From: an uncultured Planctomycetia bacterium
GTDB lineage: Bacteria > Planctomycetota > Phycisphaerae > Phycisphaerales > SM1A02
NCBI GenBank assembly: GCA_937919205.1
Contig: CALFOZ010000207.1
Location: forward strand, 1 to 37,127
Length of the DNA stretch: 37,127 nt
Reading direction: 5' to 3'
Within the stretch, counting starts at the first letter, position 1, and every line of letters begins with the position of its first letter. The position numbers and the translations under genes are program-made. This document shows positions 16,755 through 24,349 of the stretch, piece after piece. Under the pieces are notes generated by a model, which saw only the letters and a list, made by a program, of their open reading frames with translations, did no database searches and was not told the origin of the DNA.

Positions 16755-16758
16755 TCCG

Positions 16759-16776
16759 CGCGTCGCCAGTGACGCG
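16759..16776 (+). terminator. Possible terminator after the CPBP protease gene
   Basis: CGCGTC-GCCAGT-GACGCG forms a perfect 6-bp stem just after the stop codon, followed by TTTGGTT. The T tract is weak. A second small inverted repeat (TGCGC-TCCAT-GCGCA) follows before the convergent HNH gene. Confidence 0.35.
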
Positions 16777-16803
16777 TTTGGTTCATGCGCTCCATGCGCA
16801 TGT

Positions 16804-17433
16804 TCAAGTCAATTCAATTGACCAATAGGCGTCGTCTAAGAAAGCCTTCCAACTTTGATATTTGGGGCTACCCAAACGCAAGGCGATGGCGGGATTTCGT
16901 TTTGGGCGAAATGGCGGGCGAATAAGCTTCATTCCAGATTGAATGGGAGTTCGACCGCCTTTGCGCGCGTTGCATTTCACGCAGGCGCACACCAAATTTT
17001 CCCATGAATTCTCGCCGCCTTGCACGCGCGGTTTCACGTGGTCAAGCGTGAGTTCCTTGGTGGAAAAATGTCGGCCGCAATATTGACAGCGACTTTCATC
17101 GCGGGCGTAAATGTTGCGGCGATTTAATTTCACCTGCTGTTTTGGAAATCGGTCGTAGCGGAACAAGCGGATAATTTTTGGAACCGCAATCACCAAGCGC
17201 GACGTGTGCACCCAGTCGTGTTGCTCGCACTCGTACTCGCGTTGCAACACGGAGACCTCGCTCCACGTGTTGAAGGTGTAATTTATGTACGAGCCATCCT
17301 CGACATTGATGACCTCGGCAAGCTCACGAAATAGAAGAGAGAAGGCGCGAGCGGCATCGATGATGCGTATCGCACCATAGAGCCGATTCAGCACCAAGAC
17401 GCGGGCATCAAGAGTTGATGCGTGCGATGTCAT
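16804..17433 (-). CDS. HNH endonuclease family protein
   Basis: Predicted metal-dependent nuclease of 209 residues. The HNH domain holds a structural zinc site C116xxC119 ... C151xxC154, the catalytic-type LDHVKPRVQGG with H132, and the NLV Asn at 147 followed by CNARKGG. Residues 1-100 form an N-terminal domain (RVLVLNRLYGAIRIID and following) that is common to a widespread stand-alone family in Planctomycetes and Cyanobacteria. No intein, intron or phage gene surrounds it, so it looks like a resident chromosomal gene. GGAGG precedes the ATG at 17433 by 9 bases. The promoter spacer contains a perfect inverted repeat, suggesting repressor control. Confidence 0.85.
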   Translation of the reverse strand: MTSHASTLDARVLVLNRLYGAIRIIDAARAFSLLFRELAEVINVEDGSYINYTFNTWSEVSVLQREYECEQHDWVHTSRLVIAVPKIIRLFRYDRFPKQQVKLNRRNIYARDESRCQYCGRHFSTKELTLDHVKPRVQGGENSWENLVCACVKCNARKGGRTPIQSGMKLIRPPFRPKRNPAIALRLGSPKYQSWKAFLDDAYWSIELT

Positions 17434-17480
17434 CCTGACAGACCTCCAAACACCCGTATCCTTGTGGGCATTGCATTTAT

Positions 17481-17509
17481 ATTGTAACTCCCAAATTGTG
17501 GGAGTCCAA
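17481..17509 (-). promoter_or_regulatory. HNH-gene promoter with inverted-repeat operator in its spacer
   Basis: On the minus strand TTGGAC (17504-17509) and TACAAT (17481-17486) are 17 bases apart. The spacer region carries ACTCCCA-CAATT-TGGGAGT (17487-17505), a perfect 7-bp inverted repeat abutting the -10 and touching the -35. That is the usual place for a repressor operator. The 5' leader would be about 40 bases. The rest of the gap up to 17646 shows nothing further. Confidence 0.65.
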
Positions 17510-17646
17510 TGAAATGTCCATGGAATATGTGTGGGCCAAGCAAATTTTCAATTTAGATTGGGTGGAAAAGCGAACTGTAGATCGCTTTGGCGCACCTCGA
17601 AGCCACGAATCCTTCACGGTAGATTTCTAATCTCAGCCTGGTGGAC

Positions 17647-18357
17647 TTACTTTGAAACGGTCTGCGACGGCTCAAATCTCAGCCATTTCAGTTGCTGATC
17701 CAGCTTTTGCGGCGTCACAACCAGGGGAGTGGTGGCGGGCACATGCTCGCGAATCAATGACAGCACAAGTTCCTGCGGCAAGATGCCATCGCCGAGCGCC
17801 ACACTGCGCGCCTGTCCCGCGGCGTTGAGGCGGATGTCGTTTAAAAAAATCATTGCGGTGCGCGGCGCGAGTGATTCAAACATGCGCCGCAGATGATCAT
17901 CGATTGTCCCAAGCATGTCGGGGGCAAGCATGTCGGCGGGACTAAGCGCGATTTCAAATGGTTGCTGGTCGTGATCCAGCAGGAAGCGAAGCGTGCCTTG
18001 CGGATCGCTGAGCACATGACGCGCGTGGGGACGAAAACAAATTGTGCGCTTGGTGGTTTCTAGCGTGGGAAGAATGCGCGCGGCGAAGGCGTCCAATGCG
18101 GCGCGGCCAGGCTTGAGCCAGGTGCGAGGGTCTTCGCCAAACAAAGTGCTTGAAAGCGTTCCGCTGTACATCAGAAGTCGCGGCGAAACTTGATCGACAT
18201 CCGCGATGAAGTCTGCGCTTAAAGGGTTGCCATCGATCCATGCGGCGGCGATTTCATTGGCTTGACCCAAGCGGGTCACAATTCCGTCGCAAGGCAATTG
18301 AGTTTGACCCGTCAAATTTGCAAGCACGCGGCAATCATGAAGGACATGGAGATTCAC
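17647..18357 (-). CDS. Hypothetical protein, possibly a TIM-barrel sugar-isomerase-like fold
   Basis: 236 residues from the GTG at 18357. I do not recognise it firmly. Alternating strand/helix segments (MNLHVLHDC, TICFRPHARHVLSDP, FEIALSPADML, TAMIFLNDIRLN) resemble the xylose-isomerase-like TIM-barrel group, but the metal-ligand pattern is not clear enough to assign. No signal peptide or membrane helix is seen. The longest frame would run to 18564 and overlap the DUF1080 gene. The GTG is preferred because TACTAT (18364-18369) lies 6 bases before it, and the codons upstream read as non-protein-like Cys/Arg-rich sequence. It is divergent from the DUF1080 gene, with 65 bases between starts. Confidence 0.6.
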   Translation of the reverse strand: MNLHVLHDCRVLANLTGQTQLPCDGIVTRLGQANEIAAAWIDGNPLSADFIADVDQVSPRLLMYSGTLSSTLFGEDPRTWLKPGRAALDAFAARILPTLETTKRTICFRPHARHVLSDPQGTLRFLLDHDQQPFEIALSPADMLAPDMLGTIDDHLRRMFESLAPRTAMIFLNDIRLNAAGQARSVALGDGILPQELVLSLIREHVPATTPLVVTPQKLDQQLKWLRFEPSQTVSK

Positions 18358-18363
18358 ACAGGC

Positions 18364-18369
18364 ATAGTA
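18364..18369 (-). promoter_or_regulatory. -10 box TACTAT, leaderless type, for the hypothetical gene at 17647-18357
   Basis: TACTAT on the minus strand ends 6 bases before the GTG at 18357. The same hexamer and spacing precede thiE. Confidence 0.5.
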
Positions 18370-18410
18370 AGCACTGCGCCGGGCAATGTCACAAGCGGCG
18401 CGTTGCAAGT

Positions 18411-18416
18411 TAGATT
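18411..18416 (+). promoter_or_regulatory. -10 box TAGATT, leaderless type, for the DUF1080 gene
   Basis: TAGATT ends 6 bases before the ATG at 18423. No Shine-Dalgarno is present. Confidence 0.5.
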
Positions 18417-18422
18417 GCGCAC

Positions 18423-19877
18423 ATGCAAACATATTCAGTTGGTTTTTTTGGAGCGATGGCGTTGCTGGTTGCCCTTGTGAATGGCGCCTCGGCGCCCGCG
18501 CAAACTGCGGCAATTTCAAGCAGTGCTGGGCCATTGAGCGCAGTAAAGAATGACGCCGCCACACGCAATCAATCCGCGGCTGTCATGCCCATAAGCGCCG
18601 ACGGGTTCACGCCGCTCTTCAATGGAAAAGATTTATCCGGCTGGGTGAACGTCAACACCGCCCCCGAAACATGGAGCGCGAAGAACGGCGAAATTTTTTG
18701 CACCGGAGTTCCCACGGGCGTACTGCGCACCGAGAAGTCCTATCGCAATTTTGTTTTGGAAATGGAATGGATGCACGAAAGTCCAACTGGCAACGCCGGC
18801 TTGTTTATTTGGAGCGACCCCATCACGGCCAAGGGACAGCCTTTCACGCGCAGTATTGAAGTGCAAATTATGTTGGGTGGTGAGATGCGCGAGGGCGACA
18901 AGTTGATGTACACAAGCCAAGGAGATATTTTTTCCATTCATGGCGCCACCATGAAGCCCGACCGTCCGCATCCCGCGGGTTGGTCGCGTTGTTTACCCAG
19001 CGAGGATCGCACCAAGGGCGCGGGCCAGTGGAATCACTACCGCGTGACGGCGATCGACGGAACAATCAAGTTGGCCATCAATGGAAAAGAAGTCAGTGGC
19101 GCCTTTGACGTGAATCCACGCGAGGGATTTATTTGCCTTGAGAGCGAGGGTACGCCTGTGCACTTTCGCAATCTGCTCATTCAAGAATTGCCGTCTGGTG
19201 AACCGCTGTCCGCCGAGGCAAAATGCCTACAAGACGAGGGTTTTCGCAGTATTTTGGAAGGCTCTTTGCGTGGTTGGCGGGAGCAACCCGGACACGCGGG
19301 GCATTGGAAAGTGGATGACTGGAAGTTGACCTACGACGGTAGCGGTGAAACATTGTGGAGCACAAAAAGTTACGCCGATTTTGAAATGATGTTTGATTGG
19401 CGTTGGAGCGGAACCTCCCACAAAGCCACGGTGCCCGTGGTGCGCAAAGATGGAACAACGCCAATGGGCGCCAATGGAAAACTGGAGACAGTTGAGATAG
19501 ACGAGTTTGGCGACAGTGGAATTTATTTGCGCGGCAATGACAAGAGTCAGGTGAACATTTGGTCGTGGCCCGTGGGAAGTGGGGAGGTGTTTGGGTATCG
19601 AACCGATCCGTCGCAATCCGCCGAGGTGCGCGCCGGCGTGACGCCATCGGAAAATGCGGACGCCCCGCCTGGCAAGTGGAACCGCATGAAAATAAAAATG
19701 CAAGGTGACCGATTGACCGTGGTGTTGAATGAAAAAACTGTGGTCACCAACGCTCGGCTTCCGGGGATTCCCGCGGACGGGCCGATCGCACTGCAACATC
19801 ACGGCGCGCCGATTGAATTTGCGAATATTTATTTGCGCGAGTTGCCAGCGCCGAAGCGGGCCAAGTCCGCGCAGTGA
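18423..19877 (+). CDS. Secreted protein with two DUF1080 (3-keto-disaccharide hydrolase) domains
   Basis: 484 residues. An N-terminal signal peptide (about 1-27, hydrophobic GAMALLVALVNGASA ending near APAQ) indicates export. The first DUF1080/LamG-like domain is about 58-255 (FTPLFNGKDLSGWVNV, GNAGLFIWSD, GQWNHYRVTAIDGTIKLAIN). The second, diverged copy is about 270-478 (SGIYLRGNDKSQVNIW, GKWNRMKIKMQGDRLTVVLN, GPIALQHHG). DUF1080 proteins are abundant in Planctomycetes and Verrucomicrobia and act in glycan breakdown; a 3-keto-glycoside hydrolase role is known for some. The tandem arrangement suggests carbohydrate binding or cleavage in the periplasm or outside. The terminator at 19914-19942 follows it. 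Confidence 0.85.
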   Translation: MQTYSVGFFGAMALLVALVNGASAPAQTAAISSSAGPLSAVKNDAATRNQSAAVMPISADGFTPLFNGKDLSGWVNVNTAPETWSAKNGEIFCTGVPTGVLRTEKSYRNFVLEMEWMHESPTGNAGLFIWSDPITAKGQPFTRSIEVQIMLGGEMREGDKLMYTSQGDIFSIHGATMKPDRPHPAGWSRCLPSEDRTKGAGQWNHYRVTAIDGTIKLAINGKEVSGAFDVNPREGFICLESEGTPVHFRNLLIQELPSGEPLSAEAKCLQDEGFRSILEGSLRGWREQPGHAGHWKVDDWKLTYDGSGETLWSTKSYADFEMMFDWRWSGTSHKATVPVVRKDGTTPMGANGKLETVEIDEFGDSGIYLRGNDKSQVNIWSWPVGSGEVFGYRTDPSQSAEVRAGVTPSENADAPPGKWNRMKIKMQGDRLTVVLNEKTVVTNARLPGIPADGPIALQHHGAPIEFANIYLRELPAPKRAKSAQ

Positions 19878-19913
19878 TCGCACGCATGTGTCTTGAAGGA
19901 TTTTGTAAATAAA

Positions 19914-19942
19914 AATCGCCCCGAGGGTTGCTCGGGGCGATT
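19914..19942 (-). terminator. Intrinsic terminator of rpsP-trmD-rplS (may act both ways)
   Basis: AATCGCCCCGAG-GGTTG-CTCGGGGCGATT, a perfect 12-bp stem with a 5-base loop. On the minus strand the stem is followed by TTTATTTAC, so it fits as the terminator of rplS. On the plus strand the trailing sequence has fewer T residues, so it is weaker for the DUF1080 gene. Confidence 0.85.
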
Positions 19943-19964
19943 ATTGAAAATAAATGAAATAGGC

Positions 19965-20387
19965 TTATTCCGCGGCTGGTTGCGGTGTCGTGTCCGTGGC
20001 AAGCAATGCGGCCTCAAGGCCCTTCAAGCCGCGGCGTTGATCACGCAAACGACGGCTCTTGCCGGTGCGTTCACGCAAGAAGTACAACTTGGCGCGTCGG
20101 GCATCGCCACGACGGATCACATCAATCTTTGCGATGCGCGGCGAATGCAGTGGGAAAATTCTTTCCACGCCTTCGTTGGCAACAATGCGGCGCACGGTAA
20201 TGGTGTGGTTCACGCCACGACCCTTCTCGGCGATCAGCACGCCTTGAAAAACCTGCACGCGCTCCTTGTCGCCTTCGACGATCTTGTAATGCACGTCAAT
20301 GGTGTCACCCACGGTGCACGTTGGTAAATTATTACCAGTTTTAAGTTGCGGAGAAAGAAGTTGTTCGATTAACAGTTGACGATTCAT
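19965..20387 (-). CDS. rplS: 50S ribosomal protein L19 (bL19)
   Basis: Protein at the 30S-50S interface, 140 residues from the ATG at 20387. Conserved segments are VGDTIDVHYKIVEGDKERVQ, FQGVLIAEKGRGVNHTITVR, IFPLHSPRIAKIDVIRRGD and AKLYFLRERTGKSRRL. The tail (about 25 residues, ending TTPQPAAE) is longer than in E. coli L19 (115). The frame also permits a start at 20399 (MRLV before MNRQ), but MNRQLLIEQL is the natural start. It is the last gene of rpsP-trmD-rplS, 92 bases after trmD. The spacer holds a GGATCC-AGGAC-GGATCC inverted repeat (20403-20419). Confidence 0.97.
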   Translation of the reverse strand: MNRQLLIEQLLSPQLKTGNNLPTCTVGDTIDVHYKIVEGDKERVQVFQGVLIAEKGRGVNHTITVRRIVANEGVERIFPLHSPRIAKIDVIRRGDARRAKLYFLRERTGKSRRLRDQRRGLKGLEAALLATDTTPQPAAE

Positions 20388-20479
20388 GACCAGTCTCAAT
20401 CTGGATCCAGGACGGATCCGTTTGGTTGTTCAGCTTTTGCTTTCGCAAATCCGCCGTTCAACACTTTCCACTTGAGTTC

Positions 20480-21193
20480 TTACGACTCAGGGGTGGCGCT
20501 TCCAAATAAATCCGGCCGACGCACACGCGTGCGACTGACCGATTGTTCCAACCGCCACGCCGCGATTGCCGCGTGGTCGCCCGAGAGCAAGATCTCGGGA
20601 ACATCCCTGCCGCGCCACGAGCGCGGACGGGTGAAGTGAGGGCAATCCAAAAGCGGATTGCCGTGTTCGTCGCGAAGACTGAAGGAGTCTTGCGCGGCCG
20701 AACATTCATGCCCAAGAACTCCTGGAAGAAGTCTGGACACCGCGTCGACCACCAACAGCGCGGGCAGCTCGCCGCCAGACACTGTGAAGTCGCCGACACT
20801 CAGTTCGAGCGGACGAAGCTCTTGGATCGCCCGCTCATCAATTCCCTCGTAGTGGCCCGCAATCAGCAGCAAACGCGGCTGTTTGGCAAGCCATTCCACG
20901 CGAGATTGCCGAAGGGGTTCACCCTGCGGCGTGAGCAACACGCGGCACGTTGCTCGTGAGTCTAGTTTTTCAACCGCCTCGACCGCGTCGACGAGAGGGT
21001 CACACATGAACACCATTCCGGGCCCGCCCCCGAAGGGTCGGTCATCCACCTTGCGGTGGGGTGAGTTGCTCCACGCGCGAATGTCGTGCACATGACATTC
21101 CATCGCGCCGCAACTCGCCGCTCGGCCGGGAATGCTGGTCGCCAAAGGCGTTGCCATCATCTCCGGGAAAATTGTGAGGAGGTCAATGCGCAC
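20480..21193 (-). CDS. trmD: tRNA (guanine(37)-N1)-methyltransferase (TrmD)
   Basis: SPOUT-fold enzyme that methylates G37 next to the anticodon using S-adenosylmethionine, preventing +1 frameshifts. The 237 residues hold TPQG (88-91), the trefoil-knot motif GHYEGIDER (113-121), SVGDFTVSGGELPA (132-145), the catalytic-type D169 in AAQDSF, and CPHFTRP with LLSGDHAAIAAWR. Length matches the family (255 in E. coli). The start is a GTG at 21193 with GGAG directly abutting it, an unusually short ribosome-site spacing. It lies 21 bases after rpsP. RimM, which usually sits between them, is absent. Confidence 0.96.
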   Translation of the reverse strand: MRIDLLTIFPEMMATPLATSIPGRAASCGAMECHVHDIRAWSNSPHRKVDDRPFGGGPGMVFMCDPLVDAVEAVEKLDSRATCRVLLTPQGEPLRQSRVEWLAKQPRLLLIAGHYEGIDERAIQELRPLELSVGDFTVSGGELPALLVVDAVSRLLPGVLGHECSAAQDSFSLRDEHGNPLLDCPHFTRPRSWRGRDVPEILLSGDHAAIAAWRLEQSVSRTRVRRPDLFGSATPES

Positions 21194-21214
21194 CTCCGTA
21201 TTCCTCGAAAGGCG

Positions 21215-21571
21215 TTACTCGCCCTTCGGGGTCTCCTCTGCTGGAGCCGCTGGTGTTGCCACCACGACTGGCTTTGGATGTTTCGAAACTTTGCTACGCA
21301 CGGAAAGCGCCTTGATCGCGGCCGCCGGAATTGTTCCGCCAGCTTTCTTGATCATGTTGGCCGCGGTTTGAGATGGCTGTGCGCCCATCTTGAACCAATG
21401 CGCCACGCGCTCCATGTTGAATTCAAATTGTTTGCCTTGGGGACCGGCTGGATCGAACCAACCGAGTTCCTCGATCACCGTTCCGTTTCGAGGGCAACGC
21501 TTGTCAGCGGCGCACAATCGATAAGTTGGACGATGAATTCTTCCGAAACGCTTGAAACGTAATACGACCAC
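21215..21571 (-). CDS. rpsP: 30S ribosomal protein S16 (bS16)
   Basis: Small-subunit assembly protein, 118 residues. The body is canonical: LRFKRFGRIHRPTYRL, IEELGWFDPAG, RVAHWFKMGAQPSQTAANMI. A low-complexity Ala/Pro/Glu tail (PAAPAEETPKGE) extends it beyond the about 82 residues of E. coli S16. The start is GTG at 21571 with GGAG 8 bases upstream. An out-of-frame ATG inside that leader (near 21590) is probably not used. It is the first gene of the operon, preceded by a leader of roughly 120 bases and the promoter at 21700-21728. Confidence 0.96.
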   Translation of the reverse strand: MVVLRFKRFGRIHRPTYRLCAADKRCPRNGTVIEELGWFDPAGPQGKQFEFNMERVAHWFKMGAQPSQTAANMIKKAGGTIPAAAIKALSVRSKVSKHPKPVVVATPAAPAEETPKGE

Positions 21572-21699
21572 GTGAGTTCTCCATCAGCCGCCTCCTCGGA
21601 ACCAGTTGATCAGCGATCAACGTGTCAGTTCCGTATGTCGGTGGGGCGGGCTTTTCAGCTCGCCGTGCCGCCATAACGGTGGGCAGGTGCGAATCGACG

Positions 21700-21728
21700 A
21701 GTGTAACCAAAGTTTCATTTCACGCCAA
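21700..21728 (-). promoter_or_regulatory. Sigma-70-type promoter of rpsP-trmD-rplS
   Basis: On the minus strand TTGGCG (21723-21728) and TACACT (21700-21705) are exactly 17 bases apart. The 11-base string TTGGTTACACT around the -10 recurs upstream of dnaN (32815-32825). Confidence 0.65.
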
Positions 21729-21781
21729 CGGCTTGGTGAAATTTCTTTGCGCAGAGGCGCGAAATGTTGAAAAATCAGGCG

Positions 21782-22447
21782 TTAGCCGCCAAAAATAGTG
21801 GCGATGCGCTGGGAGTACTCAATAGAAAGCACTCTGCAGAAGCGCTCGATGGGCCCGAAGAAACCCAGCATGCTGAGCGCGAAGATGGCGAGCCAGCCAA
21901 ACTGCATCACTTGCGGGCTTTCAATAATGTCGCGCGCGGGGCGATTCAAGCCCGCCAAAATGCGCGAGCCATCAAGCGGTGGCACGGGTAGCAAATTGAA
22001 CGCGGCCAGGAAAAGATTCAGCCAGCCACCCGCGTATAAAAAGATGTACAGATTTTCGTAGATCTTTGTGTCCACGGGCCCGCGCGCCAGCCAAATTCCA
22101 AGCGCGGTCAACGAGATCAACGCAAGCACAATGTTCATCAGCGGTCCGGCGAACGCAACGGCCGCTTCGCCGCGGCGCCCCCATCGAAAGCGGCTTGGGT
22201 CAACTGGCATCATGCCCCAGGCAAAACCTGTGAGCGCGAAAAAGACCAACGAGGTTGGACCCATGTGCGTCAGTGGATTGAGATTCATTCGATCCATGTC
22301 GCGCGGCGTGTTGTCGCCTTGCCAAATGGCGGCCCAGCCGTGGGCGAGTTCATGCAACATAATGCTGAGCAACACCCAGAACACCCAGCTGGCCAGAAGC
22401 ACCGGGTTATTTTGGTAAAGATCATGTACCCACCAACCGCTTTGCAT
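21782..22447 (-). CDS. Site-2-protease-family membrane metalloprotease (M50)
   Basis: Integral membrane protein of 221 residues from the ATG at 22447, with about five hydrophobic helices. The zinc motif HELAH (32-36) lies in the second helix. AGPLMN (100-105) and NLLPVPPLDGSRI (151-163) with Asp159 complete the catalytic site pattern. This is the minimal S2P type without PDZ or CBS domains, common in bacteria and probably cleaving transmembrane substrates. The frame opens at 22474, but MQSGWWVHDL is preferred because TATTCT (22454-22459) sits 6 bases before it. The substrate is unknown. Confidence 0.88.
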   Translation of the reverse strand: MQSGWWVHDLYQNNPVLLASWVFWVLLSIMLHELAHGWAAIWQGDNTPRDMDRMNLNPLTHMGPTSLVFFALTGFAWGMMPVDPSRFRWGRRGEAAVAFAGPLMNIVLALISLTALGIWLARGPVDTKIYENLYIFLYAGGWLNLFLAAFNLLPVPPLDGSRILAGLNRPARDIIESPQVMQFGWLAIFALSMLGFFGPIERFCRVLSIEYSQRIATIFGG

Positions 22448-22453
22448 GGCGCA

Positions 22454-22459
22454 AGAATA
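22454..22459 (-). promoter_or_regulatory. -10 box TATTCT, leaderless type, for the M50 protease gene
   Basis: TATTCT on the minus strand ends 6 bases before the ATG at 22447. Confidence 0.5.
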
Positions 22460-22596
22460 GAAGATGTTGCGCAAGTTTGTTGGCGAGTTGAATTTTATTT
22501 TTGCGGGCAGGGCCTACGAGATTTTGCCCGCGTGGCATTGCGCTTGCTTGTGGCATGTGTTGAAAAAGCTTTAGCCGCGTCAATTGAAACAGCTGG

Positions 22597-24333
22597 TCAA
22601 CGCGCGGCGGAAGTGGCGAGTCCAGCCACACATGTGAAGCGAATGTTTGGCTTGTGCTTGGACCAATCCATAGTGAGTGGATCGCGGTCAAGCGACACAA
22701 TATCGGCGGCGTATCCAACTTTCAGTGTGCCGCACGTGTCGCTGGCGCGCAGGCATTGCGCGGCGGTGCAGGTGAATGCTTTAAGGGCAATTTCCGCGGA
22801 AATAGAGGCTTCAGATCGAGTGATGGCGCCGCCGGCCGTGGCGCCAGTGATGGCGGTTTGCATGGCTTGCAAACAGTCGGGCTCCACAATGGGCCAGTCA
22901 CTGCCAAAGGCAAGCCGCGCGCCCGCTTCGTGGAATTGCTTGAATGAAAAGAAGCGATCCATACGCGCAGAGCCAAGGCGCGTAAGGGCGGGGCCGGCGT
23001 CGAAATATTTGTGCAGGGGTTGCATGCTGAGCCAGCGATCTTTACAGCGAGCAACGTCGCTGGCATGAGCAGTTTGACCGTGTTCAATGCGCAGTGACTG
23101 GCACGCGCGGTTGATGTGGGTGGGATTGGTGGCGGATATTTTTCCCGCGCTGTGCGATGGAGCATCGACATACATTTCATTCGCGCGGGTATTTGTGTCA
23201 CTCAAAGATTCCGCGGCGTCGGCGGCGTCAAGCGCGGCGCGCAAGGCCGCGTCACCAATGGCGTGCATGGACATGCTCCAGCCACGCGAAAGTCCCGCGC
23301 CTAGCCACGTAGAAAGTTTTCCTGACTCCGCAAGTTCAACAAACATTCCTTGTTGCTCTGGCGCGTCGCAATATGGCTCAAGCATGCGCGCGGTACGCGA
23401 ACCAAGCGTTCCATCGATGAAACTTTTAAAACCAATAATGCGTAGCGCGTCGTCGGCAGAAACGCATTGACCTAGACTCCAATCCACGGGCCACTCGCGG
23501 TCAAGAATGGTGGCGCGAATACGCAAGTTCAATTCATGGCGCAGTGGCGAGAGCGTTGAAATAAGGTCGCGCGAATATTCCATACTGCCAACGGTGGCAA
23601 TCCCATGCGCGTGCAAGTGGCGCGCCGCGGCGTGCGCTGATTGACGCAAAACTGCTGAATTTGGCTCTGCAACGCAAGGAACGGCCAGTTTCCACGCGGC
23701 TTGTTCCAGCAGTAATCCAGTTGGATTGCCCGCTGAGTCGCGCGCAATTGTTCCGCCAACAGGATCGCGCGAAAGATCGTGGCGTTGCGCGATGATGTTC
23801 AGCGCGGCACGATTGACCACGCACACATGTTGATCCATACGCCAGGCGATGGCGGGGCGGTTGCCGCAACTTGCAAGCCAAGTGTGATCGGGCATGCCGT
23901 GGCTGGAAATTTTCTGCGCGTGAATTTGTGTTGGCGTTTGGCTTTGTGCTTGAGTTGGCGTATTCATATTCGCATTCAAACTTTCATTTCGCGGCGAATT
24001 TGCCTGCCAATTGCCTTGGTCCCAGCCACTTGCCTCAAGCCAGGCATCGCTGGGCAGTGACTCATGCTTGGCGCGAATCACATTTTCAAATTCTTCACGC
24101 GATGAAACGCCGGTCAAATGCGCGTGCGAAAGCGCGCGGCCGCCAAGAAGCAAATGCACATGCGAGTCAATGAACGCGGGGCAGACAAATTCGCCGCCAT
24201 CCATTTCGTGGTCGACCGCGCTGGCGTCATCAATGGCCACAATCTTGCCGCCATCCATGGTGATTGACTTTGCAAATGGGCGTGTCGCGTCGCCTGTCCA
24301 GATTTTTTTGGCGGTGATCCGTGTGCGTGGCAT
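22597..24333 (-). CDS. Amidohydrolase family protein (YtcJ-like, Amidohydro_3)
   Basis: 578 residues from the ATG at 24333. The TIM-barrel metal motif is DSHVHL with H58 and H60. Downstream are FIDGTLGSRTARMLEPY, MHAIGDAALRAALDA, LRIEHGQ and AFGSDWPI, the usual order in YtcJ-like amidohydrolases. A Gln/Thr/Asn-rich insertion (about residues 118-145, TPTQAQSQTPTQIHAQK) sits before the IAWRMDQHVCVVNRAAL segment. The family hydrolyses C-N bonds in formamides or other amides; the substrate here cannot be read. No signal peptide is seen. It is divergent from the lipoprotein gene with only 16 bases between the two start codons. Confidence 0.88.
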   Translation of the reverse strand: MPRTRITAKKIWTGDATRPFAKSITMDGGKIVAIDDASAVDHEMDGGEFVCPAFIDSHVHLLLGGRALSHAHLTGVSSREEFENVIRAKHESLPSDAWLEASGWDQGNWQANSPRNESLNANMNTPTQAQSQTPTQIHAQKISSHGMPDHTWLASCGNRPAIAWRMDQHVCVVNRAALNIIAQRHDLSRDPVGGTIARDSAGNPTGLLLEQAAWKLAVPCVAEPNSAVLRQSAHAAARHLHAHGIATVGSMEYSRDLISTLSPLRHELNLRIRATILDREWPVDWSLGQCVSADDALRIIGFKSFIDGTLGSRTARMLEPYCDAPEQQGMFVELAESGKLSTWLGAGLSRGWSMSMHAIGDAALRAALDAADAAESLSDTNTRANEMYVDAPSHSAGKISATNPTHINRACQSLRIEHGQTAHASDVARCKDRWLSMQPLHKYFDAGPALTRLGSARMDRFFSFKQFHEAGARLAFGSDWPIVEPDCLQAMQTAITGATAGGAITRSEASISAEIALKAFTCTAAQCLRASDTCGTLKVGYAADIVSLDRDPLTMDWSKHKPNIRFTCVAGLATSAAR

Positions 24334-24336
24334 CGC

Positions 24337-24342
24337 TAGTAT
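24337..24342 (+). promoter_or_regulatory. -10 box TAGTAT, leaderless type, for the lipoprotein gene
   Basis: TAGTAT ends 7 bases before the ATG at 24350. It overlaps the opposite-strand -10 box of the amidohydrolase gene by two bases. Confidence 0.5.
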
Positions 24343-24346
24343 CGTA
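24341..24346 (-). promoter_or_regulatory. -10 box TACGAT, leaderless type, for the amidohydrolase gene
   Basis: TACGAT on the minus strand ends 7 bases before the ATG at 24333. Same hexamer as the FNR gene. Confidence 0.5.
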
Positions 24347-24349
24347 GAT

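Noticed and set aside
18358-18564. Extension of the unknown minus-strand protein to 18564
   Set aside because: It overlaps the DUF1080 signal peptide and adds Cys/Arg-rich non-protein-like residues. GTG 18357 has a properly placed -10 box.
21572-21710. Small ORF in the rpsP leader (ATG near 21590)
   Set aside because: It overlaps rpsP out of frame and uses the same GGAG that fits the rpsP GTG; nothing supports a peptide.
24011-24349. Long upstream extension of the lipoprotein frame
   Set aside because: It lies opposite the amidohydrolase coding sequence, and a complete lipoprotein signal starts at 24350.
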